64,000 nt of DNA from Ensifer sp. LCM 4579 (GCF_001854885.1 NZ_MDDV01000057.1:245485-309484), one strand, 5' to 3'; positions 1 to 7,800 are shown, counted from the first letter of the stretch. Notes: a model not told the origin generated them from the letters alone. Translations and numbers: made by a program.

Positions 1-161
1 CGGGGGTTGCCGAGGCGACGGAGACGATCGCCTTCTTTCTCGCCTGCTGTCTTTTTCCTTCCTGGTTTCCAATTCTTGCCGCGTTCTTCGCCGCTATCTG
101 TCTTTACACCGCTTTGTCACGGATCGTGCTGGCGCGTCTCGCTTTCCAGGACAAACAATGA
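1..161 (+). CDS. CDP-alcohol phosphatidyltransferase family protein, C-terminal fragment
   Basis: An open frame enters from the left edge (codons in phase with base 3) and stops at TGA 159-161. It encodes about 52 residues beginning GVAEATETIAFF and rich in hydrophobic residues, with two likely membrane segments. This resembles the last helices of CDP-alcohol phosphatidyltransferases, integral membrane enzymes that join a CDP-lipid to an alcohol, where an ET pair precedes the final helices. The catalytic motif lies outside the window, so the family call is an inference from a short tail. The gene converges on metZ and shares the hairpin just downstream. Confidence 0.5.
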   Translation, partial: GVAEATETIAFFLACCLFPSWFPILAAFFAAICLYTALSRIVLARLAFQDKQ

Positions 162-190
162 AAAGCCGCCCGCGCGTGACGCGGGCGGCC
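161..190 (-). terminator. intrinsic terminator of metZ
   Basis: A perfect 10-bp stem (165-174 with 180-189, loop CGTGA) is followed, reading the minus strand, by TTTT. It lies 24 bases beyond the metZ stop and just after the stop of the convergent upstream fragment, so it can serve metZ and perhaps both genes. Confidence 0.75.
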
Positions 191-213
191 AAAGCTCCTT
201 CGGGCTGAGCGGA

Positions 214-1398
214 TCAGGCTTTGACGCCCCTCAGCGCCTGCGCAAAATCCTCGATGAGGTCGTCGCCATCCTCGATGCCCGCCGAAAGGCGGACGGTGCC
301 GGCGGAAATGCCGAGTTCGGCTCGCGCTTCATCGGAGAGGTTCTTGTGCGTCGTCGTTGCCGGATGCGTGATGAGGCTCTTGGCATCGCCGAGATTATTG
401 GAAATGCTTACGATCTCGAGCGCGTCCTGCAGGGCGAAGGCCGCCTCCTTGCCGCCCTTGAGTTCGAAGGCGACGAGCGTCGAGCCGCCACTCATCTGCT
501 TGGCGATGATGTCGGACTGCGGATGGTCCTTGCGGCCCGGATAGAGCACGCGGGCGACCTGCGGCTGCTCGGCGAGGAAATCTGCAATGCGACGGGCATT
601 ATCCGTCTGCTGCCTTACACGCAGGGGCAGGGTTTCGATGCCCTTCAGCAGCGTCCAGGCGTTGAAGGGCGACATGGCCGGACCGGTGTGGCGGAAATAA
701 TCGTGCAGGTTCTCGTCGATCCACTCCTTGCTGGAGAGCACCACGCCGCCAAGGCAGCGACCCTGGCCGTCGATGTGCTTCGTCGCGGAATAGACGACGA
801 CATGGGCGCCGAGTTCCAGCGGTTTCTGGAAGAGCGGGGTGGCGAAGACGTTGTCGACGACGAGCTTGGCGCCGACCTGGTCGGCGAGCCGGGCAACGCC
901 TGCGATATCGATGACTTCCAGGGTGGGATTGGTCGGGCTCTCGAGGAAGAAGACCTTGGTGTTCGGGCGGATCGCCTTCTCCCAGTTGGCAAGATCGCGG
1001 CCGTCGACGAGGGTGCATTCGACACCATATTTCGGCGCAAGCGTCTCCACCACCCAGCGGCAGGAGCCGAACAGCGCCCGCGCGGCAACGATGTGATCGC
1101 CGGCCTTCACCTGGCAGAGGATCGCTGCGGATACGGCCGCCATGCCGGAGGCGGTGGCGCGCGCATCCTCGGCGCCTTCGAGCATGCACATGCGCTTTTC
1201 GAACATGTCGTTGGTGGGGCTGCCGTAGCGGGCATAGATGAAACCGTCGGTCTCGCCTTTGAAACGCGCTTCCGCGGCTTCCGAGTTCTCATAGACGAAG
1301 CCTTGCGTCAGGAAGATCGCTTCCGAGGTCTCGCCATACTGGGAGCGGAGCGTTCCGCCGTGGACGAGTTGGGTTGCCGGGCGCCAGTTCTTGCTCAT
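214..1398 (-). CDS. metZ: O-succinylhomoserine sulfhydrylase
   Basis: This 394-residue cytoplasmic PLP enzyme makes homocysteine from O-succinylhomoserine (or the acetyl ester) and sulfide in methionine biosynthesis. It is a full-length Cys/Met-metabolism PLP enzyme: the YARYGSPTN motif lies near residue 56, the phosphate-binding ATASGMAA near 81, and the Schiff-base lysine is K207 in YSATKHIDGQGR. The C-terminal RLSAGIEDGDDLIED motif is intact. The start MSKNWRPATQ is the only sensible ATG. The gene stands alone under a SAM-II riboswitch and attenuator, which fits control by S-adenosylmethionine and supports a methionine role. Cystathionine gamma-synthase is the main alternative, but the riboswitch and sequence style favour MetZ. 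Confidence 0.95.
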   Translation of the reverse strand: MSKNWRPATQLVHGGTLRSQYGETSEAIFLTQGFVYENSEAAEARFKGETDGFIYARYGSPTNDMFEKRMCMLEGAEDARATASGMAAVSAAILCQVKAGDHIVAARALFGSCRWVVETLAPKYGVECTLVDGRDLANWEKAIRPNTKVFFLESPTNPTLEVIDIAGVARLADQVGAKLVVDNVFATPLFQKPLELGAHVVVYSATKHIDGQGRCLGGVVLSSKEWIDENLHDYFRHTGPAMSPFNAWTLLKGIETLPLRVRQQTDNARRIADFLAEQPQVARVLYPGRKDHPQSDIIAKQMSGGSTLVAFELKGGKEAAFALQDALEIVSISNNLGDAKSLITHPATTTHKNLSDEARAELGISAGTVRLSAGIEDGDDLIEDFAQALRGVKA

Positions 1399-1413
1399 CG
1401 GACAATCACTTTC

Positions 1414-1446
1414 AAAAACAAAAAAACCGGCCGCAAAAACGGCCGG
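1414..1446 (-). terminator. attenuator hairpin between SAM-II riboswitch and metZ
   Basis: On the minus strand a 7-bp CCGGCCG/CGGCCGG stem (1427-1433 with 1440-1446) is followed by a run of seven T, G, then five T. A competing hairpin (1441-1460, GGCCGGGTTTCGAACCGGCC) shares 1441-1446 with it, so only one can form. The arrangement looks like a terminator/antiterminator pair in the metZ leader. Confidence 0.75.
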
Positions 1447-1460
1447 TTCGAAACCCGGCC

Positions 1461-1514
1461 TTTTTAGCTATTTGTTTAACGTGGCTGCAAGCCGACCGGC
1501 CAAATCACCACGGG
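1461..1514 (-). promoter_or_regulatory. SAM-II riboswitch (metZ leader)
   Basis: Reading the minus strand, the leader contains CCCGTGGTGATTTGGCCGG, then GCTTGCAGCCACGTTAAA, then GCTAAAAA. These match the conserved core of SAM-II riboswitches, an H-type pseudoknot known upstream of metA and metZ in alphaproteobacteria: CGTGG pairs with CCACG and the GCUAAA tail closes the pseudoknot. It starts right after the predicted transcription start. SAM binding should reduce metZ expression. Confidence 0.93.
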
Positions 1515-1522
1515 ATAAAGCT

Positions 1523-1551
1523 CCAATACTGCTTGGCTGTGCTTGCGTCAA
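1523..1551 (-). promoter_or_regulatory. sigma-70 type promoter of metZ
   Basis: The minus strand has TTGACG (1546-1551), a 17-nt spacer and TATTGG (1523-1528). Transcription would begin near 1515, at the first base of the riboswitch. The -35 is near consensus and the -10 is weaker, but the spacing and position agree with the leader. Confidence 0.55.
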
Positions 1552-1596
1552 TTCCCGGAGTTTGGTTTTGTCTGGCAGGTTTAGAAGAGGATCGCA

Positions 1597-2694
1597 ATGG
1601 CCCGCGAAACAGGGATATTGGCCGACCGCGCGATTGCCGCGCTGCACGCTTCGGGACGATTGAAGAGCGAAAGGGCGCTGGATCATGACCAGATTCAGCC
1701 GGCCAGCCTCGATCTTCGCCTCGGTTCCAAGGCCTTCCGCGTGCGCGCGAGCTTCATGCCGGGGCCGGCGCATCTTGTCGCTGACAAGCTCGATCGGCTG
1801 AAGCTGCACGTCGTCGATCTCAGCGAAGGCGCAGTGTTGGAAACGGGCTGCGTCTACATCGTGCCGTTGATGGAAAGCCTTGTGCTGCCGGAGAACATGT
1901 CGGCCTCGGCCAACCCGAAGAGCTCGACCGGACGGCTCGACATCTTCACCCGCGTCATCACCGACCGGGCACAGGAGTTCGATAAGATACCGGCCGGTTA
2001 TAGCGGGCCGCTCTATCTCGAAATCAGCCCACGGACCTTCCCGATCGTCGTGCGCCGCGGCTCGCGGCTCTCGCAAGTCCGCTTCCGTGTGGGGCACTCG
2101 GTGCTTTCCGAACGGGAATTACTGGCGCTGCACGAGAGCGACACGCTCGTTGCCAGCGAGCAGCCGAATATCACGGGCGGCGGCATCGCGCTGTCGATCG
2201 ATCTCAAGGGCACCGGTCCGGATGGGCTGATCGGCTATCGCGGCAAGCACCACACCTCGGTCGTGGATGTCGACAAGAAGGCCCAACACCCGGTCTTCGA
2301 CTTCTGGGAGCCGCTCTATAGCCGCGGCCGCGACGACCTGATCCTCGATCCGGACGAATTTTACATCCTCGTTTCGCGCGAGGCGGTGCACGTGCCGCCT
2401 CTCTATGCCGCCGAAATGACGCCCTTCGACCCGCTCGTGGGCGAATTCCGCGTCCACTATGCCGGCTTTTTCGATCCGGGCTTCGGCCATGCCTCCGCAG
2501 GCGGCAGCGGCAGCCGCGCCGTCCTCGAGGTCCGCAGCCACGAGGTGCCCTTCATTCTCGAACATGGGCAGATCGTCGGCCGTCTGATCTACGAGCACAT
2601 GCTGGAGCGACCAGACGGGCTCTACGGCCTTGACCTCGGGTCGAATTACCAGGCGCAGGGGCTCAAGCTCTCAAAGCATTTTCGCGCCGAGTGA
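1597..2694 (+). CDS. dcd: 2'-deoxycytidine 5'-triphosphate deaminase, long alphaproteobacterial form
   Basis: The product deaminates dCTP to dUTP, feeding dTMP synthesis. At 365 residues it is nearly twice the length of E. coli Dcd and belongs to the long alphaproteobacterial family, in which two dCTP deaminase-like beta-barrel modules are joined. An SASANPKSSTGRLD segment lies near residue 107 and a second barrel covers roughly residues 180-360. The ATG at 1597 follows an AGAGGA ribosome-binding site. It is divergent from metZ and is followed by a tRNA gene, so it is probably monocistronic. Confidence 0.9.
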   Translation: MARETGILADRAIAALHASGRLKSERALDHDQIQPASLDLRLGSKAFRVRASFMPGPAHLVADKLDRLKLHVVDLSEGAVLETGCVYIVPLMESLVLPENMSASANPKSSTGRLDIFTRVITDRAQEFDKIPAGYSGPLYLEISPRTFPIVVRRGSRLSQVRFRVGHSVLSERELLALHESDTLVASEQPNITGGGIALSIDLKGTGPDGLIGYRGKHHTSVVDVDKKAQHPVFDFWEPLYSRGRDDLILDPDEFYILVSREAVHVPPLYAAEMTPFDPLVGEFRVHYAGFFDPGFGHASAGGSGSRAVLEVRSHEVPFILEHGQIVGRLIYEHMLERPDGLYGLDLGSNYQAQGLKLSKHFRAE

Positions 2695-2743
2695 GCATTG
2701 TGCTTGACAGATCGCGGCCGTTGAGGAAATTTCCGCTTCTGAC

Positions 2744-2818
2744 GCGGGTGTAGTTCAGTGGTAGAACGCCAGCTTCCCAAGCTTGATGTCGTCGGTTCGA
2801 TCCCGATCACCCGCTCCA
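2744..2818 (+). tRNA. tRNA-Gly(CCC)
   Basis: A full cloverleaf is visible: acceptor GCGGGTG (2744-2750) pairs with CACCCGC (2808-2814), followed by U and an encoded CCA (2816-2818). The D-arm is GTTC/GAAC, the anticodon loop TTCCCAA puts CCC at 2776-2778, and the T-arm is GTCGG-TTCGATC-CCGAT. The anticodon stem has one C-U mismatch. A TTGAC element at 2704-2708 may belong to its promoter. Confidence 0.95.
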
Positions 2819-2865
2819 TTTCTTCCGCCCGCGGGCGTGGGGCCGTAGCAAGTGGAATCCAAATC

Positions 2866-3705
2866 CTGTTTCGGGCCATAGTCGGCTTCGTGGCCGTTTG
2901 CGCGTCGCTTGCCGCCGGTACGGCGCTCGCCGAGCCGAAGGATCTCCCTTTGCTTTTCGACGCCCGTGAGCGCATTGCCAAACCCGACTTGAGCGCGCTG
3001 CCGCGTTTACGCTTTCTCACCACCGTCGATTTTCCACCCTTCAACTTCATCGACCAGTCCGGAAAGCTCTCGGGCTTCCATGTCGACCTCACCCGCGAAA
3101 TCTGCCGGGAACTCGAGATCGAGCCGAAATGCCAGATCCAGGCGGTGACCTATGAGGAATTGATCCCCGCTCTGGAAGAGGGGCGGGGGGAGGCGGTCGC
3201 GGCCGGTATTGCCGTTACGCCGGAACTGCGGCGGAGCTTTGCCTTTTCCAGGGCTTTCATGCAATTGCCGGCGCGCTTCATTCTCAACACCAAGGCGGCA
3301 AATGGCGTGGAAGGCCCGGCCGATCTCGCCGGCAAACCCGTAGGCGTCGTCTCCGCTACGACGCACGAGGCTATGTTCAAGGCCTTCTTCCCTCGCCTCA
3401 AAGCCCAGGCCTTTCCCGATCGGGATGCGATGCTCTCCGCCCTGCGGGAAGGCTCGATCGCGGCCGCCTTTTCCGACGGTATGCAACTCTCCTTTTGGGT
3501 TTCCGGCAGCGTGGCCGCCGGCTGCTGCAGTCTGATGGAAGGCGCCTATTTCTCGCACCGCTTTCTTGGCGAAGGGCTGACGATCGTCAACCGCAAGACC
3601 GAGCCCGCCCTGACCCAGGCGATCGACCATGCCCTGCTGGCACTTTCGCGCAGCGGCAGGCTCGACGAGATCTATCTGCGCTATTTCCCGAATGGGATCT
3701 ATTGA
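2866..3705 (+). CDS. extracellular solute-binding protein family 3 (periplasmic)
   Basis: The product resembles periplasmic amino-acid-type binding proteins (SBP_bac_3), with TVDFPPFNFIDQSGKLSGFHVDL after an exported N-terminus and ILNTKAANGVEGPADLAGKPVGV in the second lobe. The start is unresolved. The open frame extends back to GTG 2758 inside the tRNA-Gly gene, which is unlikely. The hydrophobic signal sequence LFRAIVGFVAVCASLAAGTALA begins at about 2866, which would need a rare CTG start; GTG 2890 would cut the signal peptide short. No transporter genes adjoin it, so it may be an orphan receptor or serve a distant permease. The ligand is unknown. Confidence 0.75.
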   Translation: MFRAIVGFVAVCASLAAGTALAEPKDLPLLFDARERIAKPDLSALPRLRFLTTVDFPPFNFIDQSGKLSGFHVDLTREICRELEIEPKCQIQAVTYEELIPALEEGRGEAVAAGIAVTPELRRSFAFSRAFMQLPARFILNTKAANGVEGPADLAGKPVGVVSATTHEAMFKAFFPRLKAQAFPDRDAMLSALREGSIAAAFSDGMQLSFWVSGSVAAGCCSLMEGAYFSHRFLGEGLTIVNRKTEPALTQAIDHALLALSRSGRLDEIYLRYFPNGIY

Positions 3706-3754
3706 TTTCCCTGGCCCCCAGCGCCGTCATCCAAGAAACGACAGGCAGAAGCAC

Positions 3755-4579
3755 TTACTTCCGCCGAAATGGCAGGATCAGCGACCACACGAGCTTTGTC
3801 GGATCGACCCGCCCGTAGGCCTTCAGACCCGTTTCGATCCCGTCTTCACCGCTTGCCGGATGCGCGACATAGGTCGCAAACAGCCGGTCCCAGATGGAAA
3901 GGTTGAAGCCGTAATTGGAATCGGTTTCGCCCCTCTCGACGGAATGGTGAATGCGGTGCATGTCCGGCGTGACGATCACCCACCGCAAGAACCGGTCAGC
4001 CTTGCCTGGCAGCCTCAGATTGGCGTGGTTGAACATCGCGCAGGCATTGAGAACGATCTCGAAGATCAGGACGGCGAGGGCCGGGGCGCCGAGCAGGATA
4101 ATGACGAGGCCCTTCCAGATCATCGACAGCAGGATCTCCAGCGGATGGAAGCGAAGCGCCGTCGTGACGTCCACTCCGGGGTCGCTGTGATGGACCCGGT
4201 GGACTCGCCACAGCAGAGGGACTTTGTGGAACACAACGTGCTCCAGCCAGACGGCAAAGTCGAGCGCAACGAAGGCGATGATCCCGCCGAGAAGCGGCGT
4301 GACGGCGAAGGCGGGCAGGATGCCGATCCCACGCGCTTCAGCCCAGATCGCGACGCCGACGGCGGCTGCCGGAAAGGCGATGCGCAATAGCACGGAAGAC
4401 GCAACGAAAATTGCGAGATTCGTCGCCCAGCGACGGCTCTTCAGCATGCGCGCCAGTTCCGGCCGTTCGAGCCGCGGGTGCGAGAGCTCGAGGACAGCCA
4501 GGGCAGCGAAGGCAGCCGTAAAGGCCGCCAGCCGCCAGAGCGGTTCAGCGACACCGAAGAAGAGCTGTTCGTCTGTCAT
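3755..4579 (-). CDS. sterol desaturase / fatty acid hydroxylase family membrane protein
   Basis: This 274-residue integral membrane protein has the di-iron histidine motifs of the fatty acid hydroxylase superfamily: HVVFH near residue 114, HRVHH near 126 and HRIHH near 208. Several hydrophobic helices precede them (AAFTAAFAALAVLEL, LAIFVASSVLLRIAF, GGIIAFVALDFAVWL). Such enzymes use O2 to hydroxylate or desaturate lipids; in rhizobia, members act on ornithine lipids or carotenoids, but the substrate here cannot be read from sequence. It is convergent with the binding protein at 3705 and upstream of no obvious partner. Confidence 0.85.
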   Translation of the reverse strand: MTDEQLFFGVAEPLWRLAAFTAAFAALAVLELSHPRLERPELARMLKSRRWATNLAIFVASSVLLRIAFPAAAVGVAIWAEARGIGILPAFAVTPLLGGIIAFVALDFAVWLEHVVFHKVPLLWRVHRVHHSDPGVDVTTALRFHPLEILLSMIWKGLVIILLGAPALAVLIFEIVLNACAMFNHANLRLPGKADRFLRWVIVTPDMHRIHHSVERGETDSNYGFNLSIWDRLFATYVAHPASGEDGIETGLKAYGRVDPTKLVWSLILPFRRK

Positions 4580-4643
4580 TCATGACCAACCCGCTCAACG
4601 ATAGGATTCGTCGCGGCGTGCTGTCAAAGACCGGTTCACCGGG

Positions 4644-5054
4644 TTATTTGCGGAAGCGCGCGATTGCACCGCGTTCGATTGCAGCACAGGTGAGTTTGTC
4701 CAATTGCAGCCGGTCACGCAGCAACTGGAGGAGGCGGATCTCCTCGTTGCGGATGCGCTGATCGGCGGCAGCGATCTCCACGGCAAGCGCATAGGCCGTA
4801 TCGTGAAGCCGTTGCGGCAGTGCCTCGCGCACCATCTCGAGGGTGACATCGAGGCCCTCGGGAGCGGCAAGCTGGGTTGCGCACTCGCGGCCGATATGAA
4901 TCAGTTCGTTCTCGTCGAAGCCGTCGAAGGCCGGCAGGAAACGCACGAGCCCGCCTATACGCGCGAATTCGTCATCGGTCATGTCGCGGTCGACGGCAGA
5001 CATCATCACCATGACGTAGACAAGGGCTTCATGTTGGCTGAGGCTTGAGGGCAT
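4644..5054 (-). CDS. TerB-family (tellurite resistance TerB-like) protein
   Basis: A 136-residue soluble all-alpha protein in two similar halves: VMVMMSAVDRDMTDDEFARIG and LAVEIAAADQRIRNEEIRLLQLL. Each carries an acidic loop like the metal-binding turns of TerB folds. Family members are linked to tellurite resistance operons but are also widespread as single genes of unknown role, as here. No ter genes are nearby, so resistance should not be assumed. Confidence 0.8.
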   Translation of the reverse strand: MPSSLSQHEALVYVMVMMSAVDRDMTDDEFARIGGLVRFLPAFDGFDENELIHIGRECATQLAAPEGLDVTLEMVREALPQRLHDTAYALAVEIAAADQRIRNEEIRLLQLLRDRLQLDKLTCAAIERGAIARFRK

Positions 5055-5133
5055 CGGGTCACTCCAAGAAGGTTGCAGCAGTTAGTTGGGAATCTCGCTT
5101 CTGGCTTGCAAGCCTCCCGAGGTCGATCCGCGA

Positions 5134-5901
5134 TTAATCCCGCGGATCCTCGCCATAGATGCCGAGCCTCGCTTTTCGCGCCGCGTTTGTCGCCGCCTCG
5201 AGAGATGTGCCCGGCAGAGCAATGGCCCAGCCGTTCGCCGCAAGCCATTCGGCAGCGTTCCGGCCGCCGACGGAGCAGGTGGCGACGGCGGCGCCGTCCG
5301 GCTTCTCTTCCATGTGATCGCAAACGAGCGCTCGACCCCTGAGGAAATTGCGGAACGCCGTGCGCGCGATCATGCCGCAAGGCCAGGCCTCGCCGTTTTC
5401 CCCGCAGACCTTTTCGACGCTTTCCGGTTCTATCTCCCTGAATTGCAGGGTGAGGTCGCCGGATTGAACCAGTCCCGCGGCAAGCGCGATGGGGCGGTGA
5501 AGAATGATCGTCGAAGGCTTACGGTCATTGTCCCGCCCCGACAGTGGAGGGCGCGGCGCGATGCGTTCAAGCGGCCGCGCAAGCTGGTCTTCCGGAAGGG
5601 CGAATAGGCCGGGATCGACGGAGCGTAAGGGCAGGCGGGCGGTTTTTTCGGATACTCCCCGTCCGGCAGCGCCTTCCTCATCGGCGGCGGGTGCCATGGG
5701 CGAGGCGGGCACGTCCTGCAACGGGGTTCTCTCTTCCCCCGCAGCGAAATCTGGCGCAGCGAGATCCGGCGCATCGAGAGCGAAGTCTGGCGACAAAGCG
5801 CTTTCGCGGTCGCGAATGACGACGGCGCCGCCGATCAGGAGACCGGCAAAAAACAGAATGGCGGCGAGTGCGCCGGCGGTGGTGAAGAGTTGCTGCCGCA
5901 T
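5134..5901 (-). CDS. thermonuclease (SNase-like) family protein, membrane-anchored
   Basis: The start MRQQLFTTAGALAAILFFAG was chosen because it follows the upstream gene's stop by five bases and begins a clean signal anchor (residues 9-30). A Pro/Ala-rich linker follows, then a C-terminal domain (about residues 140-255) with LQFREIEPE, RTAFRNFLRGRALVC and AATNAARKARLGIYGEDPRD, the last resembling the end of staphylococcal-nuclease-like domains. The canonical catalytic Arg/Glu set is not obvious, so nuclease activity is uncertain. It is probably cotranscribed with the S24 regulator at 5907-6548. Confidence 0.7.
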   Translation of the reverse strand: MRQQLFTTAGALAAILFFAGLLIGGAVVIRDRESALSPDFALDAPDLAAPDFAAGEERTPLQDVPASPMAPAADEEGAAGRGVSEKTARLPLRSVDPGLFALPEDQLARPLERIAPRPPLSGRDNDRKPSTIILHRPIALAAGLVQSGDLTLQFREIEPESVEKVCGENGEAWPCGMIARTAFRNFLRGRALVCDHMEEKPDGAAVATCSVGGRNAAEWLAANGWAIALPGTSLEAATNAARKARLGIYGEDPRD

Positions 5902-5906
5902 CGGCA

Positions 5907-6548
5907 CTACTGGCTGGCCCAGAGGATCCGGGCAATCCATTCGACGTCCTTCATCTCGAAACTGCGATCGGGATGTTCGGGGTTGAGTGACATGAGCTCA
6001 ATGCCGCGTGGTGTCTGTCGCGCCAGTATCTTGGCCATGACTTCGCCCCCTTGTGTCCTGACGACGACGCGGTCGCCGCGCCGCACCTGGGCGCTCGGGT
6101 CTACAATAAGGATGTCGCCGTCGCGGTAAAGCGGCAGCATGCTGTCGCCCTGGACTTCGAGCGCATAGACCCCCGCCCTGTTCTCATCAGCCACCAGAAA
6201 GTCGATCTCGTCCCAGCCTTGCCCGGCCGGAAAGCCGCCGTCATCGAAATATCCACCGGAGCCGGCCTGGGCGAAGCCGAGCAGCGGAATACCGGATGCC
6301 GGGGGCGTAGCGCCACTCCCCGGCTGCAAGAGTGCCGTGAACTGCTCTACCGTCGCGCCCGTTGCATCGAGGATTTTCGAGATCGATTCCGTCGAGGGCC
6401 AGCGATCGCGGCCGTCGGGGGACTTGCGTTTCGAGCGGTTGAAGGAGGTCGGATCAAGGCCGGCCCGGCGCGCGAGCCCCGAAGGCGAAAGCCGATGACG
6501 CTCTGCCAGCGCGTCGATCGCGCGCCAGATGCTGTCGTGTGAGAGCAT
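5907..6548 (-). CDS. S24/LexA-type helix-turn-helix transcriptional regulator
   Basis: A 213-residue protein with an N-terminal helix-turn-helix (AERHRLSPSGLARRAGLDPTSFNRSKR) and a C-terminal S24 peptidase-like fold. The serine motif is QGDSMLPLYRDGD and the likely lysine is in GGEVMAKIL, as in LexA and CI-like repressors that self-cleave. The start MLSHDSIW was chosen from several ATGs because the helix-turn-helix begins soon after it. No phage genes surround it, so it looks like a chromosomal regulator of the kind common in rhizobia. It lies five bases before the nuclease-like gene. Confidence 0.85.
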   Translation of the reverse strand: MLSHDSIWRAIDALAERHRLSPSGLARRAGLDPTSFNRSKRKSPDGRDRWPSTESISKILDATGATVEQFTALLQPGSGATPPASGIPLLGFAQAGSGGYFDDGGFPAGQGWDEIDFLVADENRAGVYALEVQGDSMLPLYRDGDILIVDPSAQVRRGDRVVVRTQGGEVMAKILARQTPRGIELMSLNPEHPDRSFEMKDVEWIARILWASQ

Positions 6549-6680
6549 GTCGAATTCCATCCCCGAACGCGATCGACGCCGTTCCTTGCCATCGCTCCCA
6601 TTGCACATCGCCCAGATGCGTGTGGCGCTCGTGGGGAGACGACATCATAGAAACTGATGCGCCCTTCATCGAACCGATCA

Positions 6681-6710
6681 GGGGCCGATATCAGGCCGAT
6701 GCGCTAGACT
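6681..6710. repeat. partial RIME-like palindromic repeat
   Basis: GGCCGATGCGCTAGA matches the outer arm of the repeats at 7657, 19369 and 21424, but the opposite arm is missing or degraded. It lies in the 323-bp gap between the S24 and HxlR genes. Confidence 0.5.
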
Positions 6711-6768
6711 ATCCGAGCAGCGGAAGGCCGTAAAGAACGCACAGGAAAATAGTCCTCGAAACACGCCG

Positions 6769-6874
6769 TACTACAGCGCCGCGCGAATTTCAGACGCACA
6801 AAGGTCGCCGCAGCTCCTCGCATCCGCGCATGGGCTATTCCGAAACGCGCTTGCGATTTCGGGTCGATGCGCTA
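6769..6874. repeat. RIME-like repeat, nearly full length, degenerate
   Basis: It aligns end to end with the copy at 21424-21528: ACAGCGCCGCGCG, then CAGACGC-CAAAGGTCGC, then a second arm ending TCGATGCGCTA. The GCGCTA end at 6869-6874 supplies the TAG stop codon of the minus-strand HxlR gene. Confidence 0.75.
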
Positions 6875-7399
6875 TCCGCTGGGTTCGTCGGGCTCCCGTT
6901 GCATTGTCTTGCGGCCGACAACTTCCTCATAGGCCGACCGCAGGGCGCGGCGAACGGAAATCTCCTCCGACGGCTTCGCGACAGGGCCGAGATGTTCCGC
7001 CCTGAGTTCGTCCATGAAGCGCTCCCACAGCTCCGGTCCGCCTTCTTCCATCAGTCGCGCGCGGATGCTGAGCTCCTCGCTCACAGGCAGGTAGCGCCGA
7101 CCCCAGGCGCCGAGATGCGCCATGATCGGCACCAGCGCGATCGCCTTCTCCGTCAGGCTGTAGATTGCCTTCTGCTTATGGCTGGGATCGGCGCTCTTCG
7201 TGAGCATACCGAATTCCGTAAGCGTTTTCAGTCGATCGGCGAGGATATTGGAGGAAATTCCTTCCTCGGAGCGCAACAGCTCGCGGAAATGCCGTTTGCC
7301 GCCGAAGATCATGTCGCGGATGATCAAGAGGCTCCATCTGTCGCCGAAGACTTCGAGCGAGAGGTTGATCGGGCAGCCCGAGCGATGGTCGTCAGTCAT
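6872..7399 (-). CDS. HxlR family (MarR-like winged helix) transcriptional regulator
   Basis: A 175-residue winged-helix DNA-binding protein. The HxlR hallmark is clear: CPINLSLEVFGDRWSLLIIRD at residues 9-29, then GISSNILADRLKTLTEFGML, the recognition helix. A C-terminal extension (residues 105-175) goes beyond the usual domain of about 110 residues. HxlR proteins often sense aldehydes or quinones and control a neighbouring oxidoreductase, but none is adjacent here. The start MTDDHRS is chosen because the upstream ten residues are not family-like. The stop codon TAG lies inside a RIME-like repeat. Confidence 0.88.
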   Translation of the reverse strand: MTDDHRSGCPINLSLEVFGDRWSLLIIRDMIFGGKRHFRELLRSEEGISSNILADRLKTLTEFGMLTKSADPSHKQKAIYSLTEKAIALVPIMAHLGAWGRRYLPVSEELSIRARLMEEGGPELWERFMDELRAEHLGPVAKPSEEISVRRALRSAYEEVVGRKTMQREPDEPSG

Positions 7400-7471
7400 G
7401 TTGGCCTCCCGGCAAACGGCACCGCGCACTGTTGCCCGCGCCGCTCGGAACTGCTTGCACTATTGCATCGG

Positions 7472-7609
7472 TTAGGCATCCCTGCAATGGCATTCGACCG
7501 CGGGCAGATGTGCGACGCCGGCAGTGGCATCGGCAGTTGAGACCAGGCGACAGTTGCAAACCGCGCTGCCGGCGATTCCGATGGAGAGGACTTGTTTGAT
7601 GAGTGTCAT
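7472..7609 (-). CDS. possible 45-residue small protein
   Basis: ATG at 7609 follows a GGAAGG ribosome-binding site. The product MTLIKQVLSIGIAGSAVC... starts like a signal peptide or lipoprotein and has five cysteines. It lies 72 bases upstream of the HxlR gene on the same strand. No homologue is recognised and base composition alone could allow such an ORF. Confidence 0.25.
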   Translation of the reverse strand: MTLIKQVLSIGIAGSAVCNCRLVSTADATAGVAHLPAVECHCRDA

Positions 7610-7656
7610 GACGAGGACCTTCCCGCCCTGGCGCGGGTAAACAAAAGGGCCGCACC

Positions 7657-7762
7657 TAGCGCATCGGCCCGAAAATCGTATCCGATTTTCGGAAAGCTCG
7701 ATGCGTAGAATCAAAGAGTTACAGCGACCTTTGCGCGTCTGAAAAGACGCGCGGCGCTGTAA
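7657..7762. repeat. RIME-like repeat, full length
   Basis: Two palindromes are joined. The first (7657-7708) has outer arms GCGCATCG / CGATGCG and inner arms CCGAAAATCG / CGATTTTCGG. The second (7719-7762) has TTACAGCG / CGCTGTAA around GCGCGTCT-gaaa-AGACGCGC. This fits the Rhizobium-specific intergenic mosaic element. It fills the gap between the small ORF and the 3' end of fadB and may act as its terminator. Confidence 0.85.
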
Positions 7763-7800
7763 GGGGCGGCCCTTCGCTTTCCTTCGAGGAGCCGCGCAGC

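Noticed and set aside
2758..2865. GTG 2758 as the start of the binding-protein gene
   Set aside because: It lies inside the tRNA-Gly gene and translates tRNA sequence; the residues before the signal peptide do not resemble the family.
5907..6548. Prophage repressor
   Set aside because: The S24 fold resembles phage repressors, but no integrase, structural or replication genes are near, so it is treated as a chromosomal regulator.
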